A stretch of 9,368 nt of DNA from Candidatus Bathyarchaeota archaeon (GCA_023128135.1 JAGMEO010000017.1:1-9368), one strand, 5' to 3'; positions 1 to 5,809 are shown, counted from the stretch's first letter. Notes: generated by a model from the sequence alone, not told the origin. Made by a program: numbers and translations.

Positions 1-804
1 GGTCCAGGCGTGTTAGTGGATCCAGAGGTCTTTCTTAAAGAGACGGCGGAATTAAATGCTGAGTCAAGGGTTGGAGTTGACCCACAATGCGCAATAATTG
101 AAGCCCAACATATTGAAAGAGACCGAGGATCTGACTATCTTAAGAAAAAGATTGCAACAACTGGAACCGGATGTGGACCATGCAATGTTGACCGAGTTGG
201 AAGGACAGCAAAACTTGCAAGAGACATCCCGAAACTAAAGCAATATTTAACTGATGTGGCTTTTGAAACGAACACCGCAATAAAAGAAGGAAAGAATGTA
301 ATAATCGAGGGTACACAAGGAACGTTCCTAAGTCTTTTCCATGGAACATATCCTTACGTGACATCAAAGGATGTGACCGCTGGCAGTATAGCTGCAGATG
401 TAGGGGTTGGACCTAAAGTAATCGATGAAGTTATTGTTGTCCTTAAAGCCTATGTGACCAGGGTTGGAGGAGGCCCATTAAAGGATGAAATCACAGAAGA
501 AGAAGCAGTGAAAAGAGGATGGTATGAAGTAGCAACGGTGACTGGAAGAAAGAGAAGAAGTGCACCCTTCGATTTTGATCTTGCAAAACGATCTGTAATG
601 CTCAACAGCGCAACTCAGATAGCGATAACTAAGCTTGACATATTATTCCCAGAATGTAAAAGAGCTAAGAATTTTGGGGAAATTCCCAAAGAAGCGGTGA
701 AATTTATTGAAAAAGTTGAAGATTCTGTTAAGACGCCTGTAACCTTGCTTGGAACAGGACCTTCTGTTAATGAAATTATCGACCGACGAGAAATTCTAAC
801 TTAA
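1..804 (+). CDS. purA: Adenylosuccinate synthetase, archaeal type, 5'-truncated by window edge
   Basis: PurA joins IMP and aspartate using GTP, the first step of AMP synthesis, in the cytoplasm. The reading frame is open from base 1 (Gly-Pro-Gly before the first in-frame GTG at 10), so the gene starts outside the window and that GTG is internal. About 267 residues remain of a family usually around 340 in archaea, so roughly the first 70, including the GTP-binding P-loop, are missing. Visible family signatures are TTGTGCGPCNVDR, EGTQGTFLSLFHGTYPYVTS (the GTYP[FY]VTS signature), DVTAGSIAADVGVGP and VTRVGGGPLKDE, then the TGRKRRSAPFDFD block for nucleotide and substrate binding. The stop is TAA at 802-804. 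The glycosylase gene starts 34 bases downstream on the same strand, so the two may share a transcript. Identity is secure. Confidence 0.95.
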   Translation, partial: GPGVLVDPEVFLKETAELNAESRVGVDPQCAIIEAQHIERDRGSDYLKKKIATTGTGCGPCNVDRVGRTAKLARDIPKLKQYLTDVAFETNTAIKEGKNVIIEGTQGTFLSLFHGTYPYVTSKDVTAGSIAADVGVGPKVIDEVIVVLKAYVTRVGGGPLKDEITEEEAVKRGWYEVATVTGRKRRSAPFDFDLAKRSVMLNSATQIAITKLDILFPECKRAKNFGEIPKEAVKFIEKVEDSVKTPVTLLGTGPSVNEIIDRREILT

Positions 805-838
805 ACCTTAAAGAACTTATTTTTCCAAGGATAGAAAA

Positions 839-1744
839 ATGAAACTTCTAATCACTGAACCTTTCAATCTGTATCACACCCTTGGGTGTGGACAGGTTTT
901 TCGTTGGAAGAAGGTTAACAACTGGTGGTACGGCGTTGTTGGTGATAATGTTATTAAAATCAAGAAGAACGGAAACCAACTGGTCATTAATTCTCATCGT
1001 GAAATTAAAGATTCAAAGTTTATAGAACGTTATTTCAGGTTTGATGACAATCTTCAAGTTATTTTTACAAAGATAAATAAGGACAAGTTTATTGATGAAG
1101 CAATCCAGAAAAATAAAGGACTTAGAATAATCAGGCAAGACCCTTGGGAGTGCTTAATCTCATACATATGTGCTACAAACGCAAACATACCGAGAATCAA
1201 AGGAATGATCGATAAAATATCAAGAAAGTATGGCCAGAAAATAACTTTTGACAAACAAGATTTTTACACCTTTCCCACGCCAACGATTTTGGCTAACACC
1301 ACTGTCCCGGAATTATCAAAGTGTAATGTGGGCTACAGAGCAAGATACATTACAGAAACTGCTAGAAAAATAAACACAGAAAAAGTTGACATAAACAAGC
1401 TTAGGAATCAAGACTATGAGAAAAGCAAGGAAATTCTGCTCTCAAAAACAAAGGGAAAAAAGGTTTTACCCGGCGTAGGATCCAAGGTCGCTGACTGTGT
1501 ATTACTCTTCTCAATGGAAAAAACTGAAGCTTTCCCCGTAGATACATGGATGCTGAAGGCGATCTTAGAATTTTATCACAATCTCTTTGACCCATCTTTC
1601 ATAGCTCTTCTAAAAAAGAAAGAAAAGACTTCCGTTACCACGAATGAGTACGAAACGATCTCCAATGTCATGCAACTATATTTCGGTAAGTACGCAGGAT
1701 ACGCACAAGAATATCTATTTCACTTCATAAGGTCAAGAAGATGA
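839..1744 (+). CDS. ogg: 8-oxoguanine DNA glycosylase/AP lyase, OGG1-type
   Basis: This enzyme excises 8-oxoguanine from DNA and nicks the abasic site, starting base-excision repair of oxidative damage. The 301-residue protein has an N-terminal OGG_N-like segment (FNLYHTLGCGQVFRW, residues 9-23), then the helical glycosylase core with RQDPWECLISYICATNANIP (99-118). The helix-hairpin-helix reads LPGVGSKVADC (210-220) and is followed by FPVDTW (232-237). By family knowledge K216 is the Schiff-base lysine (human K249) and D235 the catalytic aspartate (human D268); both are present. The N-terminal domain makes it OGG1-like rather than the shorter archaeal Ogg2 or AGOG types. ATG at 839 is preceded by AAGGAT, a modest ribosome-binding site. 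The gene is convergent with the methyltransferase gene, 16 bases away. Confidence 0.92.
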   Translation: MKLLITEPFNLYHTLGCGQVFRWKKVNNWWYGVVGDNVIKIKKNGNQLVINSHREIKDSKFIERYFRFDDNLQVIFTKINKDKFIDEAIQKNKGLRIIRQDPWECLISYICATNANIPRIKGMIDKISRKYGQKITFDKQDFYTFPTPTILANTTVPELSKCNVGYRARYITETARKINTEKVDINKLRNQDYEKSKEILLSKTKGKKVLPGVGSKVADCVLLFSMEKTEAFPVDTWMLKAILEFYHNLFDPSFIALLKKKEKTSVTTNEYETISNVMQLYFGKYAGYAQEYLFHFIRSRR

Positions 1745-1760
1745 AATGTGAAGGTAATTG

Positions 1761-2423
1761 CTAATTTACTTGACCGTTTTTTCTGCAAATGTAGTAGACA
1801 TGTGGAAACACATGTCTCAAGACACTATTACTGCTCCAAACGTCTAGACTTGGTGAAAAAGACCAGAGACTCTTTCTAAGAATCAAAGGTAGACTGTTTC
1901 TATAAAGTAAATTACAAATCTGTTCTTCAGGCATAACGGAAACGTGTGTTTTATCACTGTCAAGAAAACCCAGCAGATTCATGATAACGTTTTTTATGGG
2001 AATCTGAAGAACTAAAAGACCATTCTTCCTTAAGACCCTTGAAATTTCTTTAACGCAAAAATTTATGTTTGCAACATGCTCCAGAGTGTCAAAGGAAGCA
2101 ATTACATCGAACTCTTCATCTCTGAATGGTAAACTTGTGTTTATGTCCCACACTTCAAGTTTGGCCTCAGGGCAGTTCCTTTTAGCTTGCTCTAAAGCAA
2201 ACTTTGAGATGTCAAGGCCGTATACATTAAAAGAATTGGTTGCTCTTTTTAAAAAATATCCATAGGCACAGCCAAGCTCTAAAAGATGCCCAGCCTGAAC
2301 ATAGTTAAGAATGGGATTCAACCGTTTAAGCCAATATTGATCATCATCCATCTTTGTGTAATCTCTATAATTAGACCCATTACCACTAAAGTATTCCTGA
2401 TCAAAAGAAGAGGGGGAAGACAT
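1761..2423 (-). CDS. Class I SAM-dependent methyltransferase, substrate unknown
   Basis: The 220-residue protein is a Rossmann-fold methyltransferase of the Methyltransf_11/23 type. Motif I is LLELGCAYGYF (residues 47-57), the acidic end of strand 2 is YGLDIS (68-73), and the motif IV region is FDVIASFDTLEHV (105-117), followed by VLRKNGLLVLQIP (130-142). These residues bind S-adenosylmethionine. Nothing seen fixes the acceptor; relatives methylate lipids, quinones, sugars or small metabolites. The N-terminus FDQEYFSGNGSNYRDY resembles those of many surface-glycan and sugar-locus methyltransferases, which is only a hint. ATG at 2423 lies 42 bases downstream of the encoded CCA of tRNA-Thr on the same strand, with no T-run between, so the two may share a transcript. 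Only a weak ribosome-binding site (GTGGTAAT) is visible. Confidence 0.88.
   Translation of the reverse strand: MSSPSSFDQEYFSGNGSNYRDYTKMDDDQYWLKRLNPILNYVQAGHLLELGCAYGYFLKRATNSFNVYGLDISKFALEQAKRNCPEAKLEVWDINTSLPFRDEEFDVIASFDTLEHVANINFCVKEISRVLRKNGLLVLQIPIKNVIMNLLGFLDSDKTHVSVMPEEQICNLLYRNSLPLILRKSLWSFSPSLDVWSSNSVLRHVFPHVYYICRKNGQVN
1796..1817. repeat. Perfect 9-bp inverted repeat with GAAA loop
   Basis: AGACATGTG, GAAA, CACATGTCT form a perfect 9-bp stem with a four-base loop. It lies inside the last codons of the methyltransferase gene and 52 bases beyond the glycosylase stop. In a + strand transcript the loop is a GNRA tetraloop, so it could cap the 3' end of the glycosylase mRNA. A T6 run (1777-1782) sits just before it, not after, so it is not a classical intrinsic terminator. 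The role is inferred. Confidence 0.4.
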
Positions 2424-2465
2424 ATTACCACTTTAGCTTTGACATACACATGTTTAGATTTGATT

Positions 2466-2553
2466 TGGAGCCCCAGGCGGGACTTGAACCCGCGACCTAT
2501 TGCTTTCTTTACCTCATACAAGGCAATTGCTCTAGCCACTGAGCTACCAGGGC
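2466..2553 (-). tRNA. tRNA-Thr(TGT) with 12-base intron, CCA encoded
   Basis: Read on the - strand: acceptor GCCCTGG pairs with CTGGGGC (2470-2476), D stem GCTC/GAGC, anticodon stem ATTGC/GCAAT, T arm GCGGG-TTCAAGT-CCCGC, discriminator T73 at 2469 and genomic CCA at 2466-2468. The unspliced anticodon loop is 19 bases. Removing 2505-2516 leaves the seven-base loop CTTGTAA with anticodon TGT. U73 and the G1-C72, C2-G71 pairs fit archaeal tRNA-Thr. The mature length is 73 without CCA. It is a close paralogue of tRNA-Thr(GGT) at 5604, with the same 5' acceptor strand and nearly the same T arm. Confidence 0.93.
2505..2516 (-). other. tRNA-Thr(TGT) intron, position 37/38
   Basis: The intron TGAGGTAAAGAA is 12 bases, near the lower end for archaeal tRNA introns. 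A relaxed BHB forms: outer helix ATTGC/GCAAT, 3' bulge AA^A, central helix CTTG/AAAG with three good pairs and one G-A mismatch, and 5' bulge TA^T. Cutting after the second bulge base gives the canonical 37/38 junction. Confidence 0.85.
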
Positions 2554-2585
2554 GCTAATATTCAGACTTATTGTTCAGTTGAATT

Positions 2586-2600
2586 TCTATATTTATTATC
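2586..2600 (-). promoter_or_regulatory. Putative TATA box of tRNA-Thr(TGT)
   Basis: The - strand reads AATAAATATAGAAA, an A/T-rich TATA-like box centred about 40 bases upstream of the mature 5' end. That would place initiation a little over ten bases before the tRNA. Inferred from position and composition only. Confidence 0.5.
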
Positions 2601-2702
2601 CGTTTTTGCAGGGTTTTATTCCTTTCTTACACAAGTACCTAATATCGAAAAGCATTGCTTTTTTAATTATAAATTTAACCCTCTTCAGTTAATGAACGCA
2701 AA

Positions 2703-2713
2703 CAAATATTTTA
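2703..2713 (+). promoter_or_regulatory. Putative TATA box of tRNA-Met
   Basis: AAATATTTTA lies about 30 bases upstream of the tRNA 5' end. A second AT-rich candidate (TTATAAATTT) sits around 2667-2676, somewhat far for this tRNA. Assignment is inferred. Confidence 0.45.
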
Positions 2714-2763
2714 TGAACAACTTCCACTCTCTTTCATTTGCCGCGGTAGCTCAGCCTGGTTAG

Positions 2764-2783
2764 AAGGCTACATGCTTGACTAC
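2764..2783 (+). other. tRNA-Met D-arm intron (between 22 and 23)
   Basis: A non-canonical 20-base intron splits the 3' strand of the D stem (G22 | A23 G24 C25). A good BHB supports this register: 5' bulge AG^A, central helix GGTT/GACT (two G-U pairs), 3' bulge AC^A, and inner helix AGGC/GCTT closing the five-base loop TACAT. The one-base shifted register gives the same mature sequence but a poorer fold. Confidence 0.82.
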
Positions 2784-2798
2784 AGCGCCGGACTCATA

Positions 2799-2828
2799 GG
2801 AATGAAAAAATCGGCTCTTCTCTAAGAA
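2799..2828 (+). other. tRNA-Met anticodon-loop intron, position 37/38
   Basis: This 30-base intron lies at the canonical site, after the purine 3' of the CAT anticodon. Central helix CTCA/TAAG (one mismatch) is flanked by bulges TA^G and AA^A. The 3' junction AAGAA^A closely matches that of tRNA-Thr(TGT). Confidence 0.85.
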
Positions 2829-2868
2829 ATCCGGAGATCGCGGGTTCGAAGCCCGCCCGCGGCACTTT

Positions 2869-2886
2869 TCTAGACAAGAATCTAGA
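2869..2886. terminator. Small hairpin in convergent gap (possible transcript end)
   Basis: TCTAGA, CAAGAA, TCTAGA form a 6-bp stem in the 23-base gap between the tRNA-Met 3' end and the UPF0280 stop codon. It is symmetrical, so it could act for both converging transcripts. The stem is short and no long T-run follows, so the terminator role is only a suggestion. Confidence 0.3.
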
Positions 2887-2887
2887 T

Positions 2888-3658
2888 TTAAATCAATGTC
2901 TTGATAGACGACTTTTCCAGAAGCGCGACTTTGCTTAAATCCAGTTCTGATTCTATCTTAACTAGTTGAGGAAGTTTCCCAAAGGTTCCAATGCAGTCTT
3001 CCCGAGTTATTATTGTACCTCTTATGGTTTGAAGAGTTTCTGCGTGTTTTAAACCCACTTGTATTGACTTTTCAACATCCTTACCTTTTACCGCGTTGCA
3101 TATGGCGGTCGCAGCGCCATCAGCTAGCGCTGCTGTATCAGCAAACACAGTCACAGAATCCGCTTTGCCAAAGCTTAATGCATGACCCACTGTTGCAGAG
3201 CTAGTTGCAACTCCAATTGGACAGTCTAGTGGATTTATCTTGAAACCTATAAGTTTAGACAGGGGAGTTTTACCAGCGTAAAGACCAATGTTGAATTCTT
3301 TTTTAGAAGACGCAGCTATCTCTCCTCCATCCTCAACTATCGCAATTTCTGCTTTTGAGGTTAACATCGTTTCTAATGCAAGATCAGCTAAAGCACCAGC
3401 TACAACAGCCATTGGACCCACACCTACAGCATCTGCTACAGCAGACATTATCTTTACAACTCGGGGGGCGTCATCATCAATATCGATTGGTTCTAAAGCT
3501 TTTAGAAACATAGGGTTAGAAATAATAAACCGATCAAGCTCTAATCTATGACGCAAAACTGTATCAATAGCGTTTTCGACAGCACATTTACTATCACTCT
3601 GAAAAAGAATGCTTGACTCTTTGAACTGCTTTCTTACCTTTATGACGTTCCCATTCAC
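2888..3658 (-). CDS. UPF0280 family protein (ApbE-like fold, COG2122)
   Basis: The 256-residue protein belongs to the UPF0280 family, related in fold to the FAD:protein FMN transferase ApbE and common in methanogens and other archaea; its reaction is not established. Family blocks are VGVGPMAVVAGALADLA (78-94), IVEDGGEIA (107-115), GVATSSATVGHALSFGK (149-165) with ADSVTVFA (166-173), and ALADGAATAICNAV (177-190). No signal peptide or membrane helix is evident, so it is probably cytoplasmic. GTG at 3658 is chosen because AGGG lies seven bases upstream and no ATG occurs before residue 50. It is the last gene of the - strand run led by the coiled-coil gene, 108 bases after the 119-aa gene, a gap that could hold its own promoter. 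Confidence 0.88.
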   Translation of the reverse strand: MNGNVIKVRKQFKESSILFQSDSKCAVENAIDTVLRHRLELDRFIISNPMFLKALEPIDIDDDAPRVVKIMSAVADAVGVGPMAVVAGALADLALETMLTSKAEIAIVEDGGEIAASSKKEFNIGLYAGKTPLSKLIGFKINPLDCPIGVATSSATVGHALSFGKADSVTVFADTAALADGAATAICNAVKGKDVEKSIQVGLKHAETLQTIRGTIITREDCIGTFGKLPQLVKIESELDLSKVALLEKSSIKTLI

Positions 3659-3766
3659 TGGTTATCCCTACAGCGTATACAATGAAGAGTTCATTATTCA
3701 AAATCTATCGATCCAACGAAAAGAATAGTAGGATTCTACGAGAATGTTAGTTAGAGGTTCATGTTA

Positions 3767-4126
3767 TTACGGATTTAAAATTCTGTTAATGCTGATGTTT
3801 CCATCGCTCCTAACTTCTACTTCGAATTCGTCTCCTACTGTGTACTTGTGTTGTAATTGTTCCCATTCACTTGTAGACAAGAAGAGAATGAGCCGGTTAG
3901 CATATCTGCGTAAGTGCGATTGAAGCTCTGGAGGTACAATAACTTTCACCATTTCCCGGCCTGTTCGAATTGCCTCAGAGATCTCTCGTGGAACGGTTGC
4001 AGGAACCATTGTTGGAATTTTTGGTGGTCGATATCCAAACTCAACTGAGACATACTCGTTTCCTTTACTATCAAATGTTGGACGTATTGCAAACACCTTC
4101 ATTGTGAATTTTATGTTGTCAATCAC
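3767..4126 (-). CDS. Conserved-looking small protein of unknown function
   Basis: The product is 119 residues and I do not recognise the family. The pattern suggests a small, mainly beta protein: KVFAIRPTF, YVSVEFGYRPP, a proline-rich PPKIPTMVPATVPREI segment, an amphipathic helix around RRYANRLILFLSTSEWEQLQ, and a closing TVGDEFEVEVRSDGNISI like the end of an OB or beta-barrel fold. There is no signal peptide, membrane helix or metal motif. GTG at 4126 is preceded by GAGGA six bases away, while the internal ATG at 4102 has no ribosome-binding site, which decides the start. The gene follows rpiA by 42 bases on the same strand, so co-transcription is likely. Confidence 0.75.
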   Translation of the reverse strand: MIDNIKFTMKVFAIRPTFDSKGNEYVSVEFGYRPPKIPTMVPATVPREISEAIRTGREMVKVIVPPELQSHLRRYANRLILFLSTSEWEQLQHKYTVGDEFEVEVRSDGNISINRILNP

Positions 4127-4130
4127 TTCA

Positions 4131-4136
4131 ATTCCT
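4131..4136 (-). promoter_or_regulatory. Ribosome-binding site that selects the GTG start of the 119-aa gene
   Basis: The - strand reads TGAGGAATTGAAGTG: a GAGGA core six bases before GTG at 4126. The competing ATG at 4102 is preceded by AAAATTCACA, which has no complementarity to the 16S rRNA 3' end. Confidence 0.65.
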
Positions 4137-4168
4137 CACTAAGAGAAGAACTAGAGAGTCTAACTTAA

Positions 4169-4858
4169 TTACTTTCTCTCAATCTTTTTTATGCCAGTTT
4201 TACTTCCTACATAGACTAGGTCTGCCATATCGATAAAGAGACCATTCTCCAGTACTCCTGGAATCAGCTTTACATGTTCTCTCAATTTTCTAGGATCATC
4301 TATTGGTCCAAAGTCCACATCAACAATATAATTATTATTATCTGTGATCAATGGCTTTCCATCTTTTAATGATCTGAGAAGGGGGGTTCCGCCCATCTCT
4401 TCTAATCTTTTAGACACTTGTGATAGAGCAAATGGTAAAACCTCAACTGGCACCACCATGTCAGTTCCGAGTTTATTCGTAAGCTTTGTATCATCCACAA
4501 TAATCACCAAAACATTTGATAAATCATCCACAATCTTCTCCCGCGTTAAAGCAGCTCCAAGCCCCTTTATCAAATTTAAATCTGGATCAACCTGATCAGC
4601 CCCATCAATGGCAACATCAAGATACTCTACAACATCTAGATTGGTTAATTTGATACCTTCTTCAATTGCCATCCTCTCAGCCTCACTCGAAGTTGCTATT
4701 CCTTCGATCTTTAAATTCTCACAACGAATTCTTTTCCCAATCTCACGTATCGCATAAGCAGCTGTTGAGCCGCTACCTAAACCAACCACATCACCATTCT
4801 GAACATGCTTCACCGCCTCTATCGCTACACGTTTCTTGGCGTCTGCCCTCCAGCTCAC
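4169..4858 (-). CDS. rpiA: Ribose-5-phosphate isomerase A
   Basis: RpiA interconverts ribose 5-phosphate and ribulose 5-phosphate, supplying ribose for nucleotides; in archaea lacking the oxidative pentose phosphate branch this is a main route to PRPP. The full 229 residues match the family length. The phosphate-binding loop is GLGSGSTA (26-33), followed by DGADQVD (85-91) and KGLGAALTREKIV (98-110). By spacing, D85, D88, K98, E107 and K125 correspond to E. coli D81, D84, K94, E103 and K121, so the active site is intact. The GTG start at 4858 has a GGGAGA site five bases upstream that overlaps the stop region of the preceding coiled-coil gene; with only an 11-base gap, translation is probably coupled. 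Confidence 0.95.
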   Translation of the reverse strand: MSWRADAKKRVAIEAVKHVQNGDVVGLGSGSTAAYAIREIGKRIRCENLKIEGIATSSEAERMAIEEGIKLTNLDVVEYLDVAIDGADQVDPDLNLIKGLGAALTREKIVDDLSNVLVIIVDDTKLTNKLGTDMVVPVEVLPFALSQVSKRLEEMGGTPLLRSLKDGKPLITDNNNYIVDVDFGPIDDPRKLREHVKLIPGVLENGLFIDMADLVYVGSKTGIKKIERK

Positions 4859-4869
4859 GAAATCTCCCT

Positions 4870-5448
4870 CTAGCCCTCTAAATCCATCTTTTCAAGTTTC
4901 TCAAGAGTCTTAAGTACTTCCGCCTTTATTTCTTCGATTCTCTTCTCCGCCATCGACTTAACTGATTTTGCGCTTTTTTTTGAAGACACGCCCTGTGCTT
5001 TCATATCAATGTCTTTAGTTGTTTGAGTGCCTCTCAAAAACTTTACAAATCCTTCCTTCGGCATACCCTCATGTCTCACCATGGCATGTAAATTCTTGAT
5101 AAGTTGGTCTCGCTCTATTTTTGTATCAAGTTCAATCATTTGATTTCTATACTTCTCAACAAGCTTCTTCCGCTCTTCTTCAGAAATTTTTCCTTCAGAC
5201 TCAGCCTCGTAAAGATGAGAAATCGCGTAATCAACGATTTCTCTTTCAACCTCCAAAAGCCTAATTTCATCTTCAACCTTTTTAATATCTTCATCATCAA
5301 TCATAGTTTCATAAAGTTCAGAACTTTCTCTTTCCAACGTTTTTGCATCCACCATTCTTTTAGCTCCTTTTTTTCGAAGCATATATACTGTGATCATAAC
5401 GACTAGTGCAACAGCGCCAATTACAAACATCAAGTTGTTATCAATCAT
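4870..5448 (-). CDS. Membrane-anchored coiled-coil protein of unknown function
   Basis: The 192-residue protein has one N-terminal hydrophobic helix (about residues 6-24, FVIGAVALVVMITVYML) followed by RKKGAKR, which predicts a cytoplasmic C-terminal body. Residues about 38-125 are highly charged and helical, with coiled-coil character (DIKKVEDEIRLLEVEREIVD); the stretch YEAESEGKISEEERKKLVEKY resembles short SHOCT-like helical repeats. After a Ser/Lys linker (SSKKSAKSVKS) comes a final amphipathic helix. I do not recognise a named family; a scaffold or membrane-organising role is inference. ATG at 5448 is preferred to the adjacent TTG at 5451 because GGTGGT lies just upstream. A TATA-like box sits about 40 bases upstream, making this the probable lead gene of the operon with rpiA. 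Confidence 0.8.
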   Translation of the reverse strand: MIDNNLMFVIGAVALVVMITVYMLRKKGAKRMVDAKTLERESSELYETMIDDEDIKKVEDEIRLLEVEREIVDYAISHLYEAESEGKISEEERKKLVEKYRNQMIELDTKIERDQLIKNLHAMVRHEGMPKEGFVKFLRGTQTTKDIDMKAQGVSSKKSAKSVKSMAEKRIEEIKAEVLKTLEKLEKMDLEG

Positions 5449-5480
5449 CAAACCACCAATGCTAAGGAAGACAACTTCTA

Positions 5481-5493
5481 ATTACGTATAAAC
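5481..5493 (-). promoter_or_regulatory. Putative TATA box of the coiled-coil/rpiA operon
   Basis: The - strand reads GTTTATACGTAAT, centred about 40 bases upstream of ATG 5448, a spacing that predicts a leader of roughly 15 bases. A second A/T-rich box (TTATATAAT near 5527-5536) lies too far upstream to be the first choice. Confidence 0.5.
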
Positions 5494-5560
5494 GGTAAAT
5501 AACATTTCGTAAGAATAAACTATTGCATTATATAATCCAAACGTTCAGATTGGTAACCAA

Positions 5561-5573
5561 ATTTATAAAACTT
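5561..5573 (+). promoter_or_regulatory. Putative TATA box and BRE of tRNA-Thr(GGT)
   Basis: ATTTATAAAACTT lies about 37 bases upstream of the tRNA and is preceded by AACCAA, a purine-rich BRE-like stretch. Spacing matches the boxes of the other tRNA genes here. Confidence 0.6.
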
Positions 5574-5603
5574 AAAAATAAATCCTTTTTGAAATGAAAC
5601 CAT

Positions 5604-5695
5604 GCCCTGGTGGCCTAGTATGGTGGGGCAACGGCTTGGTATACCTAAATCCAAAAAGCCGTCGGTCGCGGGTTCAAATCCCGCCCAGGGCTCCA
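5604..5695 (+). tRNA. tRNA-Thr(GGT) with 15-base intron, CCA encoded
   Basis: Acceptor GCCCTGG pairs with CCAGGGC, D stem GCCT/GGGC (one G-U), anticodon stem ACGGC/GCCGT (5631-5635, 5658-5662), variable CGGTC, T arm GCGGG-TTCAAAT-CCCGC, discriminator T at 5692 and genomic CCA at 5693-5695. Removing 5642-5656 leaves loop TTGGTAA with anticodon GGT, 74 bases without CCA. U73 fits archaeal threonine identity, shared with tRNA-Thr(TGT) at 2466-2553. Confidence 0.94.
5642..5656 (+). other. tRNA-Thr(GGT) intron, position 37/38
   Basis: TACCTAAATCCAAAA is a 15-base intron. The BHB core is strong: central helix TTGG/CCAA is a perfect 4 bp between 5' bulge TA^T and 3' bulge AA^A, giving the canonical junction after A37. 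The intron-side helix is weak. Confidence 0.9.
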
Positions 5696-5701
5696 GAAAA
5701 A

Positions 5702-5809
5702 TCAGAAAATTCCCAAAACAGATGTCAGCATATAAATTAGAAAAATCAAGTAAACTAGTATAATTATCAAGATGACAGCGTATATCCAAGGTGAAAGTGG
5801 TTTTCTCAA
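5702..5809 (-). CDS. Candidate 35-aa single-helix membrane microprotein
   Basis: A short - strand frame from TTG at 5809 to TGA at 5702 would encode MRKPLSPWIYAVILIIIL followed by VYLIFLIYMLTSVLGIF. It has a basic N-terminus, a Pro/Trp boundary and about 25 continuous hydrophobic residues, the pattern of a single-pass membrane protein. AAGGTG lies ten bases upstream of the TTG. The frame continues about 14 codons further upstream without a better start. Against it, AT-rich DNA easily yields hydrophobic frames by chance, and I recognise no family. It ends just past the tRNA-Thr(GGT) 3' end, convergent with it. Confidence 0.33.
   Translation of the reverse strand: MRKPLSPWIYAVILIIILVYLIFLIYMLTSVLGIF

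Larger units (their letters stand above)
2554..2739. other. Intergenic region between divergent tRNA genes
   Basis: This 186-base stretch separates tRNA-Thr (-) and tRNA-Met (+). It is strongly AT-rich and holds a TATA-like box for each side plus several T-runs. I see no coding region, repeat array or other RNA gene in it. Confidence 0.6.
2740..2864 (+). tRNA. Elongator tRNA-Met(CAT) with two introns (D arm and anticodon loop)
   Basis: Acceptor GCCGCGG pairs with CCGCGGC (2857-2863), discriminator A is 2864, and CCA is not encoded. T arm is GCGGG-TTCGAAG-CCCGC. The gene spans 125 bases but the mature tRNA is 75. The D stem closes as GCTC/GAGC only if 2764-2783 are removed, and the anticodon arm CCGGA-CTCATAA-TCCGG forms only if 2799-2828 are removed. 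Anticodon CAT allows Met or the Ile2 isoacceptor; the acceptor stem and A73 fit elongator Met, and the lack of an A1-U72 pair and of three G-C pairs next to the anticodon loop argues against initiator. Ile2 cannot be fully excluded. Confidence 0.9.

Noticed and set aside
10..12. GTG at 10 as the start of purA
   Set aside because: The frame is open to base 1 and the family is about 70 residues longer; the gene is cut by the window.
2318..2539. 73-codon minus-strand frame overlapping the methyltransferase start and tRNA-Thr
   Set aside because: It overlaps two well-supported genes in another frame and its peptide is a tRNA shadow.
2286..2558. Plus-strand frame with RRDLNPRPIAFFTSY-like sequence
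   Set aside because: It is the antisense of the tRNA-Thr(TGT) gene; this peptide pattern is a well-known false ORF over tRNA genes.
5520..5789. Minus-strand frame with WAGFEPATDGF-like sequence
   Set aside because: It is the antisense of tRNA-Thr(GGT), again a classic tRNA shadow.
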